64,000 nt of DNA, from contig JADKIA010000027.1 in assembly GCA_016721465.1 (NCBI GenBank), positions 372,001 to 436,000 on the forward strand, in the 5' to 3' direction. Source of the stretch: Ideonella sp. GTDB lineage: Bacteria; Pseudomonadota; Gammaproteobacteria; Burkholderiales; Burkholderiaceae_C. The position numbers and the translations under genes are program-made. This document shows positions 7,771-16,083 of the stretch, one piece after another; positions within the stretch are counted from its first letter, which is position 1; each line of letters begins with the position of its first letter. The notes beneath the pieces were generated by a model. That model did not search any database, was not told the origin of the DNA, and worked only from the letters and a program-made list of their open reading frames with translations.

Positions 7771-9231
7771 TCAGGCGGTGGACTTGTTCATCGCAGTGAT
7801 CTGCTGCGACAGGTAGGTGCTGGTGGCGTTGAGCGAGGCCATCTGCGTGTCGAGCGCGTTGTACCGGGCCCGCATGCGGGTTTCGGTCAGGCTCAGACGC
7901 AGGCTCATCGCATCCTGGCTCTTCGAGTTGCGCGTCAGGAAGTCCTTCAAGCCCTGTGTTCGACTCGCGAAGGCACCCTCGCTGCCGAGTGCGGCGTCGC
8001 CCAGCTGGCGCCAACGTTGCATGTAACCCGTGCTGGCGTTGTCGCTGCCGCTGGCGGCGAACATCTTCTTCAGCTCGCCCAGGTTGCCCAGGGCGTTGTC
8101 GAGCTTGGACGAATCCAGCGACATCGTGCCATCGGCCTTGAGCGCCAGGCCCACGTCGGACAGGCGCGTGAAGGTGCTGGATGCCGTGCTGCCTTGATTC
8201 AGCACCGCACGCAACTGGTTCTGCAATGCGACGGCGCTCTGGTCGCCCTGCAGCGCGCCAGCGGTCTTGTTGTCGGCGTTGTAGGCGGTCTGCGTGTGCA
8301 GGTAGTTGGCCAGGTCGTTGAAGGCGCTGACGAAATCGGTCACCTTCTTCTTGATGCTGTCGGTGTCTGGCTGCACCGTCACTTCCACGGGCGTGGTGGT
8401 GGGCTTTTGCAGCGTGATGGTCAGGCCGTCGACCACATTGTTCAGCACGTTGCTGGCCGAGCTGATGTCGATGCCGTTGATCTGCGCTTCGGCGTTGACG
8501 GCTTGCTGCGAGCGCGTCATTGGCGACGCCGCGGTGGCGCTGTAGTTCAGCGCGGACAGACCGGTGTTGGCGTCGCCGTCGTCGCTGCTCTCGGCGGCGG
8601 TGATTCGGAAGCCGTTCTCTGCGCCGGTGTCCTTGGAGCGCAGCGAAAGGCGCGCGCCATTGGCGTCGGTGACGATGCTGGCCGTCACGCCGGCGTTGGC
8701 GCCGTTGATCTTGTCGCGGATGCTGGCCAGGCTGGTTTCGCCCGCACCGATGCTGATGGTCACGGGCGAGGCGCCCGCCTTGGCGGCAAAGCCGCTGGTG
8801 GGCGTTCCGGTCCAGGTGCCAAGCTCGATGGTGAGCGAACCTTCGTTCAGCGTGGCGCTGCTGGAGGCCTGGGCCGATGAGGTGACGGTCTGGCTGGCGG
8901 CCAGCTTGGTGACCTGTACCGAGTAGTTGCCGGCGACGGCATTGCTGCCCGTGGCGACCTTGACCGAGCTCGCGTCGGCCGACGCTCCGATCGTGCCGCT
9001 CCAGATCACGGCCGAGGACAGGTCGGCGCTCTTGTCGCGCAGTGCGGCGAAATAGCTCTGCAGCTTGCCGAAGCTGGACAGCTTGGTGTTGATGGACTCG
9101 GCCTGGGTCTTGAGCAGATTCAGTGGCCTGCTCTCAACCGCCATCAACTGGGTAACGATGGAGTTGACGTCCAGTCCGCTGCCGATGCCGGCCGAACTGA
9201 GTGAACCTTGGTTGGTGACTGACGTGACCAT
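7771..9231 (-). CDS. fliD: Flagellar filament cap protein FliD (HAP2)
   Basis: Capping protein at the filament tip that folds incoming flagellin; it can also act as an adhesin. The product has 486 residues. The N-terminus is characteristic (SSAGIGSGLDVNSIVTQLMA, then ESRPLNLLKTQ), and the C-terminus ends with the conserved coiled region LNATSTYLSQQITAMNKS. Thr/Ser/Ala-rich central domains are as expected. A GC-rich inverted repeat (7754-7770) abuts the stop but has no T-tract. A sigma-28 promoter lies at 9255-9281, and an AGGAG site precedes the ATG. Confidence 0.97.
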   Translation of the reverse strand: MVTSVTNQGSLSSAGIGSGLDVNSIVTQLMAVESRPLNLLKTQAESINTKLSSFGKLQSYFAALRDKSADLSSAVIWSGTIGASADASSVKVATGSNAVAGNYSVQVTKLAASQTVTSSAQASSSATLNEGSLTIELGTWTGTPTSGFAAKAGASPVTISIGAGETSLASIRDKINGANAGVTASIVTDANGARLSLRSKDTGAENGFRITAAESSDDGDANTGLSALNYSATAASPMTRSQQAVNAEAQINGIDISSASNVLNNVVDGLTITLQKPTTTPVEVTVQPDTDSIKKKVTDFVSAFNDLANYLHTQTAYNADNKTAGALQGDQSAVALQNQLRAVLNQGSTASSTFTRLSDVGLALKADGTMSLDSSKLDNALGNLGELKKMFAASGSDNASTGYMQRWRQLGDAALGSEGAFASRTQGLKDFLTRNSKSQDAMSLRLSLTETRMRARYNALDTQMASLNATSTYLSQQITAMNKSTA

Positions 9232-9254
9232 GGATTTGCTCCTATACGTTCGTG

Positions 9255-9281
9255 GTTTCGGCCAGCTTGAACACGACTTGA
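9255..9281 (-). promoter_or_regulatory. Predicted sigma-28 (FliA) promoter for fliD
   Basis: The minus strand reads TCAA, exactly 15 bp, then GCCGAAAC. The spacing is the ideal for sigma-28 and the -10 differs from GCCGATAA at two positions. It lies 24 bp before the fliD ATG, leaving a short leader that still holds the AGGAG ribosome binding site. Confidence 0.75.
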
Positions 9282-9365
9282 GTCGCCGTTACAAATTGGT
9301 TCGAATCCGTCCGCGCCAGGTCGGCGCCGTGCGCCGGTCCAGGGTCGATGCCGAGGGCGTTGTCG

Positions 9366-10232
9366 TCAGCCTTGCAGCAGCTTGAGCACCTGCTGCGGCA
9401 GCTGGTTGGCCTGCGCCACCATCGCGTTGCCGGCCTGCTGCAGGATGTTGGCCCGGCTCAGGTTGGCGGTTTCCGCCGCGAAATCGGCATCCATGATCCG
9501 GCTGCGGGCGGCCGACTGGCTTTCCACACCGACCTGCAGGTTGGAGATCACCGCCTCGAACCGCGACTGCGATGCGCCGAGGGTCGCGCGCTCCGAGTTC
9601 ACGAAGTTCAGGGCCAGGTCGATGTTGTCCATCACCGTGTGCACGGCGGCCACGTCCGTCGTGTTGTCGATCACCGCACGACCGCTGCCGCTGTTGTCGG
9701 TGCCCGCGACGATCGTGATGGCGGCAGCCGCCGTCATGTCCTGGGTGGTGATGTCGATGGTGTCGTTGCTGGTGGTGTTGGCCCCCACCTGGAAGGTCTG
9801 GGCGGCCGCTTCGGCGCCGAGGATGTGCTTGCCGTTGAAGGTGGTGCCAGCGAGCACACGCTGGATTTCCTTGGACAGCTCGCCGAATTCCTTGTCCAGC
9901 GAATCCTTGTCGGCGGCGCTGTTGGTGGCATTGGAGGCTTGCACCGCCAGCTCACGCATGCGCTGCAGCGAGTCGCCGACCTTGGACAGGGCGCTTTCCG
10001 CCGTCTGCGCCATCGAGATGCCGTCGTTGGCATTGCGGATGGCAACGTTCATGCCACGCACCTGCGTGTTCATGCGTTCTGCAATCGCCAGGCCGGCGGC
10101 ATCGTCCTTGGCCGAGTTGACGCGCAACCCGGACGACAGGCGCTGCATCGACATGGCCAACGACGACTGCGACGTGTTCAGGTTGCGTTGCGCATTCAGC
10201 GACGCCAGGTTCGTGTTGATCGTCTGGGGCAT
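9366..10232 (-). CDS. fliC: Flagellin (copy 1, short)
   Basis: Structural subunit of the flagellar filament, 288 residues. The conserved D0/D1 ends are complete: N-terminal MPQTINTNLASLNAQRNL and LSSGLRVNSAKDDAAGLAI, C-terminal ANLSRANILQQAGNAMVAQA and QLPQQVLKLL. The variable D2/D3 region is almost absent, so this is a short flagellin. The ATG at 10232 is chosen because MPQTINTN is the canonical flagellin start; the frame upstream is non-coding in character. It is a tandem paralogue of the flagellin at 10546. No good sigma-28 promoter was found in the 313-bp spacer, unlike copy 2. Confidence 0.97.
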   Translation of the reverse strand: MPQTINTNLASLNAQRNLNTSQSSLAMSMQRLSSGLRVNSAKDDAAGLAIAERMNTQVRGMNVAIRNANDGISMAQTAESALSKVGDSLQRMRELAVQASNATNSAADKDSLDKEFGELSKEIQRVLAGTTFNGKHILGAEAAAQTFQVGANTTSNDTIDITTQDMTAAAAITIVAGTDNSGSGRAVIDNTTDVAAVHTVMDNIDLALNFVNSERATLGASQSRFEAVISNLQVGVESQSAARSRIMDADFAAETANLSRANILQQAGNAMVAQANQLPQQVLKLLQG

Positions 10233-10545
10233 GTTGAGCACTCCACAAGAATCGATGATCTCCGGAGACCTCGCCTGACCGGATTCGGTTGGCTGGGCTT
10301 CCAGACCGCGCCACTGCAAATGCGGCAGCGTTCAAACGGATTCTCAACGTCGCCGTCGAGTTCGATTCGTGGATATGCGGGACGATCGGCGGCCAGTTCC
10401 GCGTGGAAGGGTGTCTGAAAAGCGGTGCAACGCGCCTGTGCCCTGGGAGGTCAGTGCGCGTTGCTATCCGGTGCCGATGACCGGCGGCCCGGGGCCGGCG
10501 GCGATGACGATGCTGGCCGACCCCGGGATCGAGGTCAGGCCGCGG
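10233..10545. other. Spacer between the two flagellin genes
   Basis: This 313-bp stretch contains no gene I can support. Searching the minus strand for TCAA/TAAA-N15/16-GCCGATAA gave only poor matches. GC-rich inverted segments occur near 10490-10530, just after the copy 2 stop, but lack a T-tract. Confidence 0.6.
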
Positions 10546-11409
10546 TCATCGAAGCAGCGAGAGGACTTGTTGAGGCAATTGGTTCGCCTGCGCGACCATC
10601 GCGTTGCCCGCCTGTTGCAGGATGTTGGCACGGCTGAGGTTGGCGGTTTCCGCCGCGAAGTCCGTGTCCATGATCCGGCTGCGGGCCGACGACTGGTTCT
10701 CGACGTTGACCTGCAGGCTGGCGATGACCGAGTCGAAGCGCGACTGCGAAGCGCCCATGATGGCGCGCTGGCCGCTGACGGTGTCGATGGCCTTGTCGAT
10801 GTTGTCGATCACCGTGCGGATGGCCGTGGCGTCCGCGGTGTTGTCGATCACTGCACGGCCTGCACCGGTGTTGTCGGTGCCGGCCACTGTCGAGATCGTC
10901 GCATCGGCGGTCATGTCGATCGTGGTGATGTCGATGGTGTCGTTGCTGGACGTGTTGGCGCCGACCTGGAAGGTCTTGGTACCGGCCTCCGCGCCCAGGA
11001 TGTGCTGGCCGTTGAACGACGTGCCACCCAGTACGCGCTGGATTTCCTTGGACAGTTCGCCGAATTCCTTGTCCAGCGAATCCTTGTCGGCGTTGCTGTT
11101 CGTGGCGTTGGCGGCCTGCACCGACAACTCACGCATGCGTTGCAGCGAATCGGTCACCTTGCCGAGCGCGCCTTCAGCGGTCTGCGACATGGAGATACCG
11201 TCGTTCGCATTGCGCACGGCGACGTTCATGCCACGCACTTGCGAGTTCATGCGCTCGGCGATCGCCAGACCGGCGGCGTCGTCCTTGGCAGAGTTGACAC
11301 GCAGGCCCGACGAGAGGCGCTGCATGGACAGGGACAGCGAGGATTGCGACGTGCTGAGGTTGCGCTGCGCATTCAACGACTGCATGTTGGTGTTGATGGT
11401 CATGGGCAT
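10546..11409 (-). CDS. fliC: Flagellin (copy 2, short)
   Basis: Second flagellin, 287 residues, closely similar to copy 1 over its whole length, with most differences in the central part between about residues 110 and 240. The start MPMTINTNMQSLNAQRN at 11409 is preceded by an AGGAG site; a second ATG two codons later is possible. The C-terminus ends QLPQQVLSLLR. A good sigma-28 promoter lies far upstream (11641-11668), implying a leader of about 225 nt. Two flagellins may give a mixed filament, or copy 1 may be transcribed by read-through from copy 2. Confidence 0.97.
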   Translation of the reverse strand: MPMTINTNMQSLNAQRNLSTSQSSLSLSMQRLSSGLRVNSAKDDAAGLAIAERMNSQVRGMNVAVRNANDGISMSQTAEGALGKVTDSLQRMRELSVQAANATNSNADKDSLDKEFGELSKEIQRVLGGTSFNGQHILGAEAGTKTFQVGANTSSNDTIDITTIDMTADATISTVAGTDNTGAGRAVIDNTADATAIRTVIDNIDKAIDTVSGQRAIMGASQSRFDSVIASLQVNVENQSSARSRIMDTDFAAETANLSRANILQQAGNAMVAQANQLPQQVLSLLR

Positions 11410-11640
11410 GGTGAGAGCTCCTGAAGGTTTCCACAAATCCCGGCAATAAGCGCCGACGTTGACTCGGGTGGCCACCCGACTTCTCTGGCAAGCCACCGTT
11501 GCTGATCGCACCAGGCCCCATGCCTGTTGCGAACCGCCCGCGCTAGTCGCCTCCGGTTGTTCGAGCAAACGCTGGTTTGCCTGATTCCATCGGCCGGCTA
11601 ACCGGACCGCGGGGGACTTTCGTTCCGCCCGTTGGACTGG

Positions 11641-11668
11641 GTATCGGCGAAGCGATTTCTGAACTTGA
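11641..11668 (-). promoter_or_regulatory. Predicted sigma-28 (FliA) promoter for flagellin copy 2
   Basis: The minus strand reads TCAAGTTC, 12 bp, then GCCGATAC, close to TAAAGTTT-N11-GCCGATAA with one extra spacer base. The region 11410-11900 holds no gene. It contains this promoter and, on the plus strand, the unassigned leader of flhD. Confidence 0.75.
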
Positions 11669-11900
11669 GGGGAATTTGCATCGCTGTTCACCAGACGGCG
11701 GGCTTGACCCAGGGTGCCGGCCTGTGGCTGCGTCCGGCCCTGGAGTCGAGATCCCAGCGCCGCTTGTAGGAAGTTGCCTGACACGGCCGGGGGAAGAACA
11801 GGGACTGAAGAAGGGGAAATGGACTGATGTTTCCGCCTTGTTGCGATCACTACAGTTCGTTTCACACCAACGCCCACCGAACCATCCCTGGAGAACCGAC

Positions 11901-12224
11901 ATGAATGCAGACCAAATCCTCGCCGAGATCCGTGAAGCCAATCTGTCGTACCTGATGCTGGCGCAGACGCTGATCCGCGTCGACCGCGACCAGGCCCTGT
12001 TCCGCCTGGGCGTGAGTGAAGACACCGCCAACCTGATCGGTGCGCTCAGCCCCGCCCAGATGATGAAGATCGCCGCTGGCAACACGCTGCTGTGTCGCAT
12101 GCGCAGCGACGACGACGTGGTCTGGGGCCTGCTCACCAGCCATGGCAAGTCCTCGGCCAACGACAGCGTGTCCCGCCTGCATGCGTCCATCCTGATGGCG
12201 GGCCGCCATCAAGAGGCCGCATGA
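11901..12224 (+). CDS. flhD: Flagellar master regulator subunit FlhD
   Basis: Partner of FlhC in the FlhD4C2 activator that switches on class 2 flagellar promoters. The product has 107 residues, the normal length. Conserved features include the start MNADQILAEIREANLSYLML, then LIRVDRDQALFRLGVS. The ATG at 11901 follows a GGAGAA site. It is separated from flhC by an unusual 151-bp spacer full of palindromes, whereas the two are usually nearly adjacent. Confidence 0.96.
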   Translation: MNADQILAEIREANLSYLMLAQTLIRVDRDQALFRLGVSEDTANLIGALSPAQMMKIAAGNTLLCRMRSDDDVVWGLLTSHGKSSANDSVSRLHASILMAGRHQEAA

Positions 12225-12232
12225 ATGGACAC

Positions 12233-12315
12233 CCCCCCGGAGCGCCTTCGGCGCTGCCCCCAGAGGGGGCGCCGCCAGCGGCCCGGCGGAGCCGGTTCCG
12301 CGGCGGCTGCTGGGC
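12233..12315. repeat. GC-rich palindromic repeats between flhD and flhC
   Basis: The spacer holds three consecutive inverted repeats: GAGCGCC-TTC-GGCGCT, then the perfect GCCCCC-AGA-GGGGGC, then a longer imperfect stem beginning CCAGCGGCC and ending GGCTGCTGG. They resemble dispersed intergenic hairpin repeats common in Burkholderiales genomes. A stable structure between the two cistrons could terminate or process the mRNA. Confidence 0.7.
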
Positions 12316-12375
12316 TTGAGGCCCGCGCGACTTGCAGAACACAGTAGTCAGTAACTCAAACAGTAAGAGGACATC

Positions 12376-12942
12376 ATGCGAGCCAAGAGCATCCTGACCG
12401 AAGCGCGGCAAATCGATACCGCCGTCGAGCTCATCCACCTGGGCGCCCGCCTGCAGGTGCTGGAAAGCGAGACCAACCTGAGCTACGAGCGGCTGTTGCG
12501 CCTGTACAAGGAGGTCGCCGGCAAGAGCCCCAGCAAGGGCCAGCTGCCGTTCTCCACCGACTGGTTCATGACCTGGCAGCCCAACATCCACGCCAGCCTG
12601 TTCCTCAACATCCACGAGTACCTGAACAAGGTGGCCGAGCTCGAAGAGATCGAGACCGTGATCAAGGCCTACAAGCTGTACCTCGAGCAGGTCACGGCGC
12701 AGGGGCTGGAGCCGCAGTTGTCGGTGACTCGCGCGTGGCGCCTGGTCAAGTTCATCGACAACGGCATGTTGACCATGACCGCCTGCAGCAAGTGCGGCGG
12801 CCACTTCGTCACCCACCCGCACGAGATCGCGCGCCACTATGTGTGCGGCCTGTGCAACCCGCCAGCGCGTGCCGGCAAGGGTCGGCATGCTGGTGCGATC
12901 CGCGTCAGCGATCCGGTCGAGGCCTGCCTGGTGCCGCACTGA
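12376..12942 (+). CDS. flhC: Flagellar master regulator subunit FlhC
   Basis: DNA-binding, zinc-containing partner of FlhD. The product has 188 residues. The four zinc-ligand Cys are present as CSKC (137, 140) and CGLC (157, 160). Conserved segments such as WQPNIHASLFLNIHEYL are visible. A purine-rich AAGAGGA site lies before the ATG at 12376. The complex should activate the class 2 operons in this window, including fliA, which then drives the sigma-28 promoters listed here. Confidence 0.97.
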   Translation: MRAKSILTEARQIDTAVELIHLGARLQVLESETNLSYERLLRLYKEVAGKSPSKGQLPFSTDWFMTWQPNIHASLFLNIHEYLNKVAELEEIETVIKAYKLYLEQVTAQGLEPQLSVTRAWRLVKFIDNGMLTMTACSKCGGHFVTHPHEIARHYVCGLCNPPARAGKGRHAGAIRVSDPVEACLVPH

Positions 12943-13093
12943 GGTGCGCACCGATCACGAGTTACTGCGCAATGTTTCACGGACCCCATCCGTGCCAGTG
13001 CGCTCAAGTCGGCGTGTTTGTGGTCCGATATCCCTGGTGATTGATTGAGCTTTTGTTTGCTTGTCTCCTCCTAGCACATCCCCTGTGCTTTCC

Positions 13094-13124
13094 AGGCAGG
13101 TCCCCACAAGGACCTGCCTTTTTT
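13094..13124 (+). terminator. Rho-independent terminator downstream of flhC
   Basis: A perfect 10-bp stem AGGCAGGTCC / GGACCTGCCT with a 6-nt loop (CCACAA) is followed by a run of six T. It ends the flhDC unit. The surrounding gap 12943-13293 holds nothing else I recognise. Confidence 0.9.
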
Positions 13125-13293
13125 CTGTCCGGCACGCTGCCCAAGGGCCCGTGCGGCCTTCAGCCGAGGGGTGGCGCTGCCGATACAGACGCATGGGGTC
13201 CGTCCCGCGTGCTGCAGTTTGCGCGGTCGGGCGATGTTGGCCGAGCCAACGCAAACGACATGACTCGCCGGCATCCCCGGCGCCTGAACTGCC

Positions 13294-14301
13294 ATGCAAA
13301 GCACCCTGACTCAAGCTGCCAAGGCGACGCCATCGCGAGCCACTTCCGGCACGGCAACGGACAAGCCCGCCACTCCGGCCGCGGAGCCCGGCTTTGCGCA
13401 GCAGTGGGGCCAGCTGTCGCTGGTGTTGGATGCCACCCAGCGCGAGATGCGAGCCGACTCGCCCTGGTTGGTGCGTCTGCGAGCCGTGCAAGATCGAGCG
13501 CTTCGGCTCTACAGCACGCGGGGTGATGCGTCGCTCTACCACCTGATCTACACGGCCGGGCACTTCACCGAGCGCTACAGCAGCCACCACAGCCTGCTTT
13601 GCATGGTGATTGCACACAGTGTGGCCAAGGCCCTGAACTGGTCGGCCGAATTGATCAGCAGCATGGACATGGCCAGCCTGACGATGAACGCTTCGATGCG
13701 GGTGCTGCAGGACTCGCTGGCAGCGGGCACACCGCTGATCACCGGCAAGGTGCGTGCCGAGATCGACGGCCACGCCGTGGCCTCGGCTGAACTGCTGGCC
13801 GCTTGCGGTGCCACCGATGTCGTCTGGATGGACATCGTGCGCCTGCACCACGACGACAGCTGCAAGAAGCTGCCGCTGGCCGAGCTGGGCGATGCGCAGC
13901 GCGCTGCCCGCGTGCTGCGGCGCGTGGACCAGTTCGCGGCCAAGCTCAGCCGACGGGCGACGCGGGCGCCGATGTCGCCGGTGAAGGCCGCGCGCGAGGC
14001 CTGTGTGGGCGCGGACGGCGCGCCCGACGAGATCGGCGCCGCGCTGCTCGGCGCGGTGGGCCTGTACCCGCCGGGCAGCTGCGTGGAGCTGGTCAGCAAC
14101 GAGATCGGCCTGGTGGTGGCCCGCGGCAAGCGCGCCAACCAACCCAAGGTGGGTGTGCTCATCATGGGCAACGGGGCCCCGCTGGGCCTGCCGCTGCTGC
14201 GCGACTGTCACGACGAGCGCTATGCCGTGCGCGGCGCATTGAGCGTGAGTGCCATGAAGACCAAGGCGCCGCACGACGCCATGCTGGCGGCCAGCCCGTA
14301 A
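13294..14301 (+). CDS. Degenerate HD-GYP-like protein
   Basis: A 335-residue cytosolic protein whose central region follows the helical pattern of an HD-GYP cyclic-di-GMP phosphodiesterase: an HH pair at 98-99 and AHSVAKAL near 107-114, a later LHHDD near residue 197, and a C-terminal PPGSCVEL segment like the tail of that domain. The metal-binding HD signature is not evident (SSMDMASLTMN at about 122-132), and the GYP loop is replaced. It is therefore likely catalytically inactive or altered, perhaps a binding or regulatory protein. The first 40 residues are low complexity. It lies between flhDC and the motor genes, which suggests a motility-linked role; this is inference. Confidence 0.65.
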   Translation: MQSTLTQAAKATPSRATSGTATDKPATPAAEPGFAQQWGQLSLVLDATQREMRADSPWLVRLRAVQDRALRLYSTRGDASLYHLIYTAGHFTERYSSHHSLLCMVIAHSVAKALNWSAELISSMDMASLTMNASMRVLQDSLAAGTPLITGKVRAEIDGHAVASAELLAACGATDVVWMDIVRLHHDDSCKKLPLAELGDAQRAARVLRRVDQFAAKLSRRATRAPMSPVKAAREACVGADGAPDEIGAALLGAVGLYPPGSCVELVSNEIGLVVARGKRANQPKVGVLIMGNGAPLGLPLLRDCHDERYAVRGALSVSAMKTKAPHDAMLAASP

Positions 14302-14376
14302 GCACGCCTGACCCTGCCGGAAAGGCAGCGCTTTTCCGGCGACCCGAGCGTTGCCCGGCGCCGCACACTTGCCCGG

Positions 14377-15216
14377 ATGAATTGGGTCACCTTGCCCCGC
14401 GTGCGCCTGCCCTGGCCCACGCCTGCCCTGGCGGTGTGGACGCTGGCCTGGGGCGTGTTCGCGCTGTTGCGCGATGCCGCGCCCAACGCCTCGTTGGCCG
14501 CGGGATTGACCGTGGGGGCCGTGGGCGCATGGGCCTGGCCTGGTTCGGTCTGGCGGCGGGGCCTGATCGGGCTGGGCTTTCCCATGTCGCTCGCGCTGAC
14601 CGGTTTGGCGGCCGGCCTTCCGCCGCTGGCCTGGGCCGCGGCGCTGGTGGCGCTGGCCTTGATCTATCCCATGCAGACCTGGCGCGACGCGCCGATGTTC
14701 CCCACGCCGGCCGATGCGCTGTCGGGCCTGGGCGCGGCCACGCAACTGCCTGCCGGCGCCCGCGTGCTGGATGCCGGCTGCGGCTTGGGCCACGGCCTGC
14801 GTGCGCTGCGGCACGCCTTGCCCGCGCAGCGCATCGAAGGCATCGAACGCAGTTGGCCATTGGTCGGCATGACGGCCCTGTGCTGCCGCTGGGCGCACGT
14901 GCGGCAGGGCGACATGTGGCGACAACCCTGGCAGGGGCTGCAGCTCGTGTACCTGTTCCAACGCCCGGAAAGCATGGCGCGGGCCTGGGCCAAGGCCGAG
15001 GCGGAGATGGCACCGGGCGCCTGGCTGGCCAGTCTGGAATTCGAAGTGCCCGGGCGCCAGGCCGATGCCGTGCTGCGCCGCGTGCCGGGCAAACCGGTGT
15101 GGCTGTACCGGGTGAATCAGGCGGCCGTGGCCGGCGGCACTCAACCCGGCGCCGCCAAGGCCGATAAGTCCCCAGAGTGCCTGCCTCGCAAGGCAGGCCC
15201 ACAACATCGCGGATAA
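14377..15216 (+). CDS. Membrane-anchored class I SAM-dependent methyltransferase
   Basis: A 279-residue protein with two to four hydrophobic segments in the first 100 residues, then a Rossmann methyltransferase domain with motif I DAGCGLGHG at 132-140 and a following acidic residue in IEGIERSW. The substrate is unknown. It directly precedes motA, whose sigma-28 promoter lies inside the 3' end of this gene. The C-terminal tail after residue 250 is low complexity and may be dispensable. Confidence 0.75.
   Translation: MNWVTLPRVRLPWPTPALAVWTLAWGVFALLRDAAPNASLAAGLTVGAVGAWAWPGSVWRRGLIGLGFPMSLALTGLAAGLPPLAWAAALVALALIYPMQTWRDAPMFPTPADALSGLGAATQLPAGARVLDAGCGLGHGLRALRHALPAQRIEGIERSWPLVGMTALCCRWAHVRQGDMWRQPWQGLQLVYLFQRPESMARAWAKAEAEMAPGAWLASLEFEVPGRQADAVLRRVPGKPVWLYRVNQAAVAGGTQPGAAKADKSPECLPRKAGPQHRG
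15141..15167 (+). promoter_or_regulatory. Predicted sigma-28 (FliA) promoter for motAB-cheYZ
   Basis: TCAA, exactly 15 bp, then a perfect GCCGATAA. This is the best sigma-28 match seen in the window. It lies inside the end of the methyltransferase gene, 59 bp before the motA ATG. Confidence 0.85.
15179..15198 (+). other. Hairpin in the motA leader
   Basis: A perfect 7-bp stem GCCTGCC / GGCAGGC with a 6-nt loop lies at the expected 5' end of the motA transcript. No T-tract follows. It could stabilise the mRNA or attenuate read-through from upstream. Confidence 0.55.
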
Positions 15217-15225
15217 CCAAACACC

Positions 15226-16083
15226 ATGTTCGTCATCGTCGGTTGGGTTCTCGCTCTTGGTTGCATCTTCGGCGTGTACATCGTGCACGGCGGCAACATC
15301 GGGGTGATCCTGCACGCACTGCCCTTCGAAATGATCACCATCTTCGGGGCAGCCTTCGGCGCCTTCCTGGCCAACAACCAGATGAAGGTGGTCAAGGCGT
15401 CGCTGAAGGGCCTGGGCCAGTGCTTCAAGGGCAGCAAGTTCAGCAAGGCGCGCTACATGGAGCTGCTGGCGCTGATGTTCGACATCCTGCAGAAGGCGCG
15501 CAAGGAAGGCCTGATGTCCATCGAGAAGGACGTCGAGGACCCGCACAGCTCGCCGCTGTTTCAGAAGTACCCCACCGTGGGCAGCGATCACCACGTCACC
15601 GAGTTCATCACCGACTACCTGCGCATGATGGTTTCCGGCAACCTCAATGCCCACGAGATCGAAAGCCTGATGGACAGCGAGATCGAGACGCACCACCAGG
15701 AAGAACACGCCGCGGTGGCGGCCATTGCGCGCCTGGCGGGCGGCCTGCCCGCGTTCGGCATCGTGGCGGCTGTGCTGGGTGTGGTCAACACCATGGGCTC
15801 GGTGGGCCAACCCCCGGCCGTGCTGGGGGGCATGATCGGCTCGGCGCTGGTCGGCACCTTCCTGGGCATCTTGCTGGCCTACGGCTTCGTTGAACCACTG
15901 GGTGGCCTGCTGGAGCAGAAGGTCGAAGACGCGGGCAAGGAATTCCAGTGCATCAAGACCACGCTGCTGGCCAGCATGCAGGGCTATGCCCCGCAAGTGG
16001 CCATCGAGTTTGGACGCAAGGTGCTGTTCTCCGGCGATCGCCCGACCTTCGGCGAACTCGAAGCGCACGTCAAGAAGAAATAA
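15226..16083 (+). CDS. motA: Flagellar motor stator protein MotA
   Basis: Proton-channel stator subunit with four membrane helices, 285 residues. Conserved features include the N-terminal GWVLALGCIFGVYIVHGG, the cytoplasmic loop rich in charged residues that contacts FliG, and the third/fourth helix region GLPAFGIVAAVLGVVNTMGS with its conserved Pro. It is followed without any gap by motB (TAA then ATG). It is transcribed from the sigma-28 promoter at 15141. Confidence 0.97.
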   Translation: MFVIVGWVLALGCIFGVYIVHGGNIGVILHALPFEMITIFGAAFGAFLANNQMKVVKASLKGLGQCFKGSKFSKARYMELLALMFDILQKARKEGLMSIEKDVEDPHSSPLFQKYPTVGSDHHVTEFITDYLRMMVSGNLNAHEIESLMDSEIETHHQEEHAAVAAIARLAGGLPAFGIVAAVLGVVNTMGSVGQPPAVLGGMIGSALVGTFLGILLAYGFVEPLGGLLEQKVEDAGKEFQCIKTTLLASMQGYAPQVAIEFGRKVLFSGDRPTFGELEAHVKKK

